DNA from: Carposina sasakii
Taxonomy: Eukaryota > Arthropoda > Insecta > Lepidoptera > Carposinidae
Direction: 5' to 3'
Assembly: GCA_014607495.2 (NCBI GenBank)
Contig: CP053172.1
Coordinates: forward strand, 6,214,888 to 6,278,887
Length of the DNA stretch: 64,000 bases
The notes under the pieces are model-generated. The model did no database searches and was not told the origin of the DNA. It saw nothing but the letters and a program-made list of their open reading frames with translations. A program made the position numbers and the translations under genes. Below, piece after piece: positions 58,057-64,000 of the stretch (the first letter of the stretch is position 1; each line of letters begins with the position of its first letter).

Positions 58057-61000
58057 CTGAAAAACGCAAATATTGATGTTAATTACTACATAATAAGTTG
58101 CTCTCGCACTGTCTGTCCTTATGTATGCTTAACTCTTTAAAACTGCGCAAGTTTTTTTATACGTAGTGATTCAAGGGATTTTAATGCGGTTTTAAATAGT
58201 GATTCAAGATGAAGGTTTGTATCAGGGATGTTGCGGATCCATATTTTTCCACATCCGCGGATGCGGATTTTAAGAGGCTCACATCCGCGGAAGCGTATGA
58301 GGATCTGTATAAAAACTCAAGTGTTGGTTTGGTAGGGTATAAAACACAGTGTTAATTATCCTTTTTTTATTTAATAATAATAACAAATGCCAAAACTTTG
58401 GCAATGTGAGTTTCGAAAGAAACGATGTTGCGCCTACACCATAGAATAATGGGAGAAGGGCAGGAAGATGATGATGAATAAAGTAGTGAATGAACTACTT
58501 ACTATTACTAATTAATTATTTTAGTAATTAAATTTGAATATTGGAGCATTATATTTAATGAAAAGTAGAATGGCCGCCTTTTCGGACTCCAGTCTGTTTC
58601 GCAAGGGTTCGTATATTAATCCTGCGCTACTAAATAACTGTTCACTTGGACTTTCTTGTTGCGACCTACTACACATCCGCATACGCATCAGCTCCGCGTC
58701 GATTTATACGGATGCGGATGTCAAAATCGATGCGGATGTTCCGCATATGCGGATGCGAATATTCGCAACATCCCTGGTCTGTATGTATAACTAGGGACCC
58801 GCCCCGGCTTCGCACGGGTGCAATGCTCTCTCACGCGAACAAAGTCGTGGGCGATCGCTAGAGTTTAAATATAAATACAGAAATATTACACTAAATGTTA
58901 TCCTGCAGTAAACATAGAGGAGAGACGGCCTGAAATTCCCCAGGAAAGCGTCAAAATTTGCTTGCGAATTTTTTTACTTCGAGCTCGATCGCGTTAACGT
59001 AAACTATTCAACCAATCACCTAGTGCTGTTATTCTCACTTTTATTACATCACGTCATCACGACTAGACATGGGTAACTCCGGACACAACTATATCCTCGG
59101 ATATATATCCAGAGGTGGATATGAATCAACTCCGTCACTTTAAAGAAAGTTACCATATCCTATATCCGACCCACTCCGACCTACCGAATAATGCCGAAGA
59201 TAAGAATAAGTGAGCGAGACGGAATGCGAACGCGCCGGAACGCGCTGTACTATCGCAGTAGACGCATGAGCGCGAATGTAACGACATTACACGAGTATAT
59301 ACGAATACTCACGAGCGACAGGCATGCCGTTTAGTTCGTTGCAATGTTTGTTTTGAAATATTTGTTTTCGCAATTATAATTTTCAAAATTTCTATTTATT
59401 CCATTTTATATTTGATCTTAAGTATTTTGTTTTTAATGTAAATAAAAGCTGTTTGGATTTGGAATTATTTTTAGGACAATAGTTTTAGTGTACCTATTTA
59501 GTGATTTTTAAATACGCCTATCAAATATTCTAATTATTATTTGGATAGATCATCCCAATCATATCTCGGTTCGCTTAATCTCTTCATTCCCGGATATGTA
59601 CGCAGAGTTGGATCTGTTAAAAGGACACCTACAACAACCTAACCAAACCAATCCCAGTCATATCTCGCTCCACTTAATCTCTTCGTTCCCGGACATGCAC
59701 GCGGAGTTGGATATGTTAAAAGGATATATGTATATCCATAGTCGGAGTGATTTGCTACATGTTCAATCCTTTCCCGGGTATGATTAGCCCATGCCTAATC
59801 ACGACGTAATTTGATTGGCTGGCTGCTTTACGTTAACGCGAACGCTAAGGCGAAGTAAGGAAGCATGATCCAATATTCGTAACCGTCTTTAAATTTCACC
59901 ACGAGACTTGACGAACGCGTGAAAATCAAGGCTTCCTTTTGGAGCTCAAGTTTCAATGACAAACTTTTATAGAGATATGATACTTTGTTAAGACCATTAC
60001 AGCAAATTAAGGCGCGAATCTCAATACCATTTTCTAAACATAAAAACACATAATGGGGTAGTTTCCTATGGTTGAATCTTAATAACATTTTATAATTATC
60101 AGAATAAATTATCAAAATCATACCTATCTGTAAAATTACAATTTGATTATGTGTCCAAATGAGGCAGTAGTAAGCCTTCAAAATTAAGTGGGCAAGTCCA
60201 TTTTTTAAATGTGAAATTAATTGAAAATTACAACATCACATGTCCACATACATCATTCACAGCAACTTTTGGTTTTATGACCATATTTATAAACGCAACA
60301 TTTAATATAGCTGTAGAATTCAAGTTTTTTTACGCGCATACAAGTCACTTAAAAAGTGACGTCACGTCGTGGTAGCCGGTTGTACGGAGCGTTTTTTGGC
60401 AAGTCTCAATTTGTAATTTTGAAATCGTTATATCCCAGAAAGTTTTCACGCTATCGAAGTTTTTCTTTCGCAAATGTTTCTTTTAATTTATGATGATCTT
60501 TCGATATAAATACAAATAAAAAAACTGTCAACTACCTGCAAGTCATTGAACGTAATGAAGTAGTTGTTGGTAGCGTTTGAAGCGGCAAACGTAACGTTAT
60601 CTCCACAGCGATAGGAGAACGAGCTGAGAGCGTGCACATCTGTGGTGGCGTATAGCTCTTCATCCGTTACTGCGGCGTTGGTGAGACTGAGGGTACCTAG
60701 AAGGTAATGATTTAATTAATAGTTTGCTTGCTTTATATACACACACATATATATATATACATACATATACACTTGGCTGTCTTGAAATAGGGTAGCCCAG
60801 AATTACCTACACCCCTTTGACTAAAAAACCGCATGTCAAGTTACAACTTCAATTCAATTCAATTTTGTTTACTGGCCACCATTGTGTCGGGCACAATAAT
60901 TCCGCCAATGTCACGTAAGAGGAGAATACACGTAGGAGATTGGTAAATTGAATTTGGAAAAAAAAATATATATAACAGACCAGATTGTACCTAAAACAAA

Positions 61001-63613
61001 AAAAACACCACATTTAAAGTTACAACTTTGTTATACTTGATTTTTGACAGCAAATTATATGGAACATCTATCAAATTAAAGTGGTCAAAAGTGACACCAT
61101 ATGGTTCTATCGGCCCTTGGTGTTCTGCCTACCCCGTAAGGGATAAAGGTGTGATTATAAATGTATGTAACTTATACCTAGTTTAAAGCATTTTATTTGC
61201 AAGGCCCTAGGATTACATAGGAGATCAGAAGATAGCCATGTTTAGCTAAGAATATGATCCATATATTTTTTTATTATCTATGTATCTTTTATGGCCGCGT
61301 GGTGCCGGCAAGTAAAATTCGTACCACCCCATGGGTATCGTACGAGGCGATTAAGGGTTTCTGAGAGGTAGGCAGCAGCAAATACAAACTGCAGTCACTA
61401 ACCCGCCTGCCCAGCGTGGTGACTATGGGCAAATACCGTGGGCAGTCTTGTGGCATGCCCTGGGGAGGCCACGTCCAGCAGTGGACTACAATAAACTGAT
61501 GATGATGTATCTTTCACATTCTTAAATAATATGCATTGAATTCAGTCAGTTATGGTTAAAATGTGTCATAGCTAGTGTTTGTGCAGTCAACATGTGGATT
61601 TAAAAACAAACATTTTAACAGAGCAACCAGCTACTTTTTCATGAATTTTATTACATTATGTAACATAAGTACCATGAATATTGTAAATGTAACACTACTC
61701 TCTGTAACATCATTACAACAATGACCATTGTTAAATTAAAACTTATCTTCCTATTTAAAATACATATACAAAATGGTAGCCAGAACTGCAGTCTACAAGG
61801 AGTATCTCCTATCTCTCTCTAATTCTATCCCTCTTCCTACAGCCAAGTTTAGCACAGCAGCAGGCCTGTAGCATGACTATTATTTTATTATATATGTAAA
61901 CAGGCAGGCAGTTGAAACATACAAAATCGTAACACAGAGATATGACTCACAAGATTTTCATGAAATGTTTGAGCGTAATAAAAATACAAACCTACGAGGT
62001 TACATAATTTAAAACTTAGCACAGGCAAATCACACACAGCAATCCCCGCTAAAACTTTATTACCAACAGAGTGGTAAACTCTTGGAACTAACTACCAGAA
62101 GAAATGGTTTTGTCACCATGTGTCCATAATTTCAAAAACAAACTAGACTAGCGAAACATTATCATTATTGTTTACATCACATTATCTGTTTACATCATAT
62201 CGTGTTTCGCTGGTCATGCTAGGCTCAATGTAAAATATCAATAAAATTATTAATAAAGAAATGGAAAAAATTCCTCACCCGGGTGGGAAACGAACCCGCG
62301 ACCTCTGCATTCCGTGCCAGCGCTCTTACCACTGAGCCACCGGGTCAATAACTCGGATGACGAATTTTACCATCTCTTTTTGAAATTACATTATTGGAAA
62401 CGTTATTTTTTCATCCCGATAGCTATAAATAAGCCAAATCTCTGCAAACAAAGCTGAATCCCTCAGCACAATGTTTTAATGATAAAACGATCAACCATAT
62501 CCTAACGGATTATATTATGGAGAAGTGTTTTTATCTTAGTCAAGATATTATATATTATAAAATTATTAATAAAGAAATTGAAAAAATTCCTCACCCAGGT
62601 GGGAATATCAATGACAAGTTGCTAGCATTGCTTGATAGAACTCCCCTGAGTTCCTTAGTCAACTCAACAGGCACAGAAGATGTATCATCATCATCAGCCT
62701 ATTGCAGTTCACTGCTGGACGTAGGCCTCCCCTGGGGCACGTCATTGAAGATGTATACTTAAAACTAATACAAATAAACAACAGCTGCAAAAACTTACTG
62801 AAATACCAATATCCGGCACGGCTGACGAAAGTTCAATGTAACCTTGTTGTCTCCATAATCCAGTGTGGTGGACTGCAGACTGTTGTTGAAAACTGTACTG
62901 CCACTGACGTAGTTGTTGAGTGTGCTGTATGTGCCATTGTAGAACCAGATGGTGGAAGCCAAGAGTTTCAGTCCGTCAACGTTGATGGTGGTGCTGCCGT
63001 CAGCAGCCTGACGTCTGGTGCGGCTGTGAGACTCCGAAAGTGTCCACGATGGATAACGCGCGGTGTAAATCGCGACAACCTTGTCATTTTTGTCATGCAG
63101 CGAGGTGAAGAGGTTTTCGATGAAGTCGTTGTGGCGACGTAGTAGCTCCGCTCTCGACTCGCCTTCAACGGCGTCTTTTAGGGAGATGAAGAGCAGTCTG
63201 TTGCTTCCGGGTTTAATTTCCTCGGAGAGACCGTTTTGCGTGAGTTTCACGTGATCAACCCTGTCGGGGTTGGCAAGCTTGTTAAGGACGCGAAGTGCGT
63301 TCTCCACGGACGGCAGGTACACGGAATCCGCGAGGTTCGAACGCAGGTACGGGAAAGATGTCTGTCCTTGAGAATTCTTCCTCGACAAATCCTCAACAGA
63401 TAAAGTTTCTTCGATGAAAACAACTGTTAAGGGATCGTCGTACAGCTCCTCTTGAAGGATGCCGTTGAATTCACCTGCGGGTACCGTCACCAGTGGATTG
63501 GCCTTTATCGAAGTCCTGGCTAGGTCGCCCCATAGAAATACTGGAACCTCGGTGGCATAACTCTGAATTACACTTAAAACTAAAATAGGGAACAACAAAC
63601 GGCAAAACGCCAT
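57838..63613 (-). CDS. ATP6AP1: V-type H+-ATPase accessory subunit Ac45 (ATP6AP1 / S1), 3 coding exons, one frameshift
   Basis: CDS on the minus strand joins 63613-62799, 60696-60536 and 58056-57838, about 397 residues once an extra base is disregarded. Residues 1-20 are a signal peptide, followed by EVPVFLWGD. A furin-type RTRR site is at residues 198-201, several N-glycosylation sites lie in the luminal domain (NGT, NNS, NVT, NAT, NAS), a membrane segment is APIWACLFVVFILLSITFYG, and the short cytosolic tail reads SMDRFDDPKG. These are hallmarks of Ac45, which assembles and targets the V-ATPase Vo sector in secretory and endolysosomal membranes. Exon 1 slips frame at 62828-62830 (AAA on the plus strand). 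Beyond it the +1 frame reads SRAGYWYFS and its phase matches exon 2. Either an assembly error or a real lesion is possible. A tandem SINE and LINE fragments occupy intron 1. Confidence 0.96.
58215..58784. mobile_element. 554-bp non-autonomous hAT element in ATP6AP1 intron 2
   Basis: 58223-58776 has ends cagggatgttgcg / cgcaacatccctg typical of hAT. The flanks are gtttgtat and gtctgtat, an 8-bp duplication with one change. Subterminal copies of gcggatgcgg occur at both ends. Confidence 0.82.
58795..58862. mobile_element. Short Lep1-like end fragment
   Basis: gggacccgccccggcttcgc...; matching fragment at 6271-6340. Confidence 0.5.
59548..59740. repeat. Imperfect 100-bp tandem duplication
   Basis: Units at about 59548-59647 and 59648-59740 (tcatatctcg-ttcgcttaatctctt ... 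gttggatctgttaaaagga). About 88% alike; in ATP6AP1 intron 2. Confidence 0.65.
60536..60696 (-). CDS. ATP6AP1: ATP6AP1 coding exon 2 (luminal domain)
   Basis: The acceptor is accttctag|GT and the donor TTGCAG|gtagtt. It encodes TLSLTNAAVTDEELYATTD... to ITFNDLQ: 53 residues with two N-glycosylation sites and one cysteine (SYRCGDN) that probably pairs with the SFDCNG cysteine in exon 3. Confidence 0.93.
61075..61178 (+). mobile_element. SINE-like (TATG) repeat, 3' half
   Basis: gtggtcaaaagtgacaccat ... gggataaaggtgtgatta. Confidence 0.55.
61310..61505 (+). mobile_element. Non-LTR retroelement tail in ATP6AP1 intron 1
   Basis: gtaccaccccatgggtatcg ... gcagtggactacaataaactgatgatgatg. Confidence 0.7.
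62237..62612 (-). mobile_element. SINE family B, head-to-tail dimer in ATP6AP1 intron 1
   Basis: A full tRNA-like module in reverse at 62273-62346, body to 62560, then tail 'attattaataaagaaatt' and a second partial tRNA module (62588-62608). This shows two units joined in the same orientation. Confidence 0.75.
62688..62748 (-). mobile_element. Short LINE tail fragment in ATP6AP1 intron 1
   Basis: catcatcatcagcctattgc to cctggggcacgtc, ending 50 bp before exon 1. Confidence 0.65.
62799..63613 (-). CDS. ATP6AP1: ATP6AP1 coding exon 1 (signal peptide and N-terminal luminal domain)
   Basis: Begins MAFCRLLFPILVLSVIQSYA and runs open to residue 262 (NF). The literal frame then gives RQPCRILVFQ and a stop inside the intron. 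Reading one base shifted gives VSRAGYWYFS and a donor TTCA|gtaagt whose one-base leftover joins GT of exon 2 as Ser. Confidence 0.93.
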
Positions 63614-63657
63614 TATTATGACTTATGTGAACTAACACTAACGGACAATATGGGGGA

Positions 63658-63663
63658 CTTATA
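63658..63663 (-). promoter_or_regulatory. Possible TATA-like element of ATP6AP1
   Basis: TATAAG on the minus strand lies 45-50 bp upstream of the ATG, with GTTAGT-type initiator-like sequence about 25-30 nt further on. Weak, because the spacing leaves a very short 5'UTR. Confidence 0.3.
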
Positions 63664-64000
63664 ATAATGGTTTCACCCCGAAATATGCAATAAAATGAAA
63701 AAGTGGGCGAACGAACAAAAATGATCGGTCATGTGAAAACCATAGCCAAATTAATTTCTTCTAATCATATGATTATTTTTGACGTTTGTCTATGGATCCG
63801 GTATTGCTATGTAAAAATAACTTTATGAAGTTCTTTATAGTTCCCAGATATTTGAGGTCCTGTAGCGTTCCATAGTTAGAGACCGGTTCACAGTGTTCTG
63901 CAAACCCCGAAAAATAGATATCTCTATTAATCCCGTATATCGAAGTAGTAAAATAAGTAAAATAATACCGGTACATGAGAAAGTACAATGCTCGCTTTTA

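Noticed and set aside
59828..60181. 117-residue minus-strand frame inside ATP6AP1 intron 2
   Set aside because: No domain, no splice or promoter context, composition of AT-rich intron.
62702..63142. 146-residue plus-strand frame
   Set aside because: It is the antisense shadow of ATP6AP1 exon 1.

Overview
This is a 64-kb piece of an insect nuclear genome, almost certainly a moth or butterfly. The host genes are split by GT-AG introns. About half of the sequence is made of dispersed repeats of kinds familiar from Lepidoptera: tRNA-derived SINEs, palindromic Tc1/mariner-type MITEs ending in CAGGGTG, Lep1-like fragments carrying the 'cgcgactccgtccgcgtgg' end, and non-LTR retrotransposon tails containing 'cctattgcagtccactgctgg'. 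No prokaryotic features, CRISPR arrays or intact functional tRNA genes were seen.

Layout. 1-23380: gene-poor, repeat-filled DNA with several nested insertions, among them a 1.4-kb TIR element at 706-2100 inside a SINE and a hammerhead-like RNA motif at 18291-18337. 23388-29286: a 5.9-kb DNA transposon with matching TIRs and a 4-bp target duplication AGTA. It encodes a decayed transposase (25607-28466) and carries two younger insertions. 29290-41500: more repeats plus an isolated promoter-like and first-exon-like block near 30451-30583. 41765-47257 (+): the crustacean cardioactive peptide (CCAP) precursor gene in four coding exons. 48318-53292 (-): the trissin neuropeptide precursor gene in three coding exons. 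The two neuropeptide genes converge, with 1,060 bp between their stop codons and a hairpin in between that presents AATAAA on both strands. 57838-63613 (-): the V-ATPase accessory subunit Ac45 (ATP6AP1) in three coding exons, with one apparent single-base frameshift. The continuous reading-frame evidence missed most exons of CCAP and trissin. I recovered them by reading splice sites and phases by eye.

How the genes relate. CCAP and trissin are secreted peptides made in neurosecretory cells, and Ac45 is a subunit of the proton pump that acidifies secretory vesicles. No shared regulation can be shown from the sequence. What is visible is the convergent arrangement of the two neuropeptide genes and heavy TE colonisation of their introns. 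Trissin intron 1 contains a ten-unit array of a GCCATCTAGT motif that fits the CTCF consensus.

The strongest items for a second look are the 5.9-kb transposon, which is Sola-like by inference, the shared 3'-end hairpin, the CTCF-like array, a twin-priming retroposon at 55754-55928, the Ac45 frameshift, and a 32-nt palindrome flanked by an 8-bp duplication.
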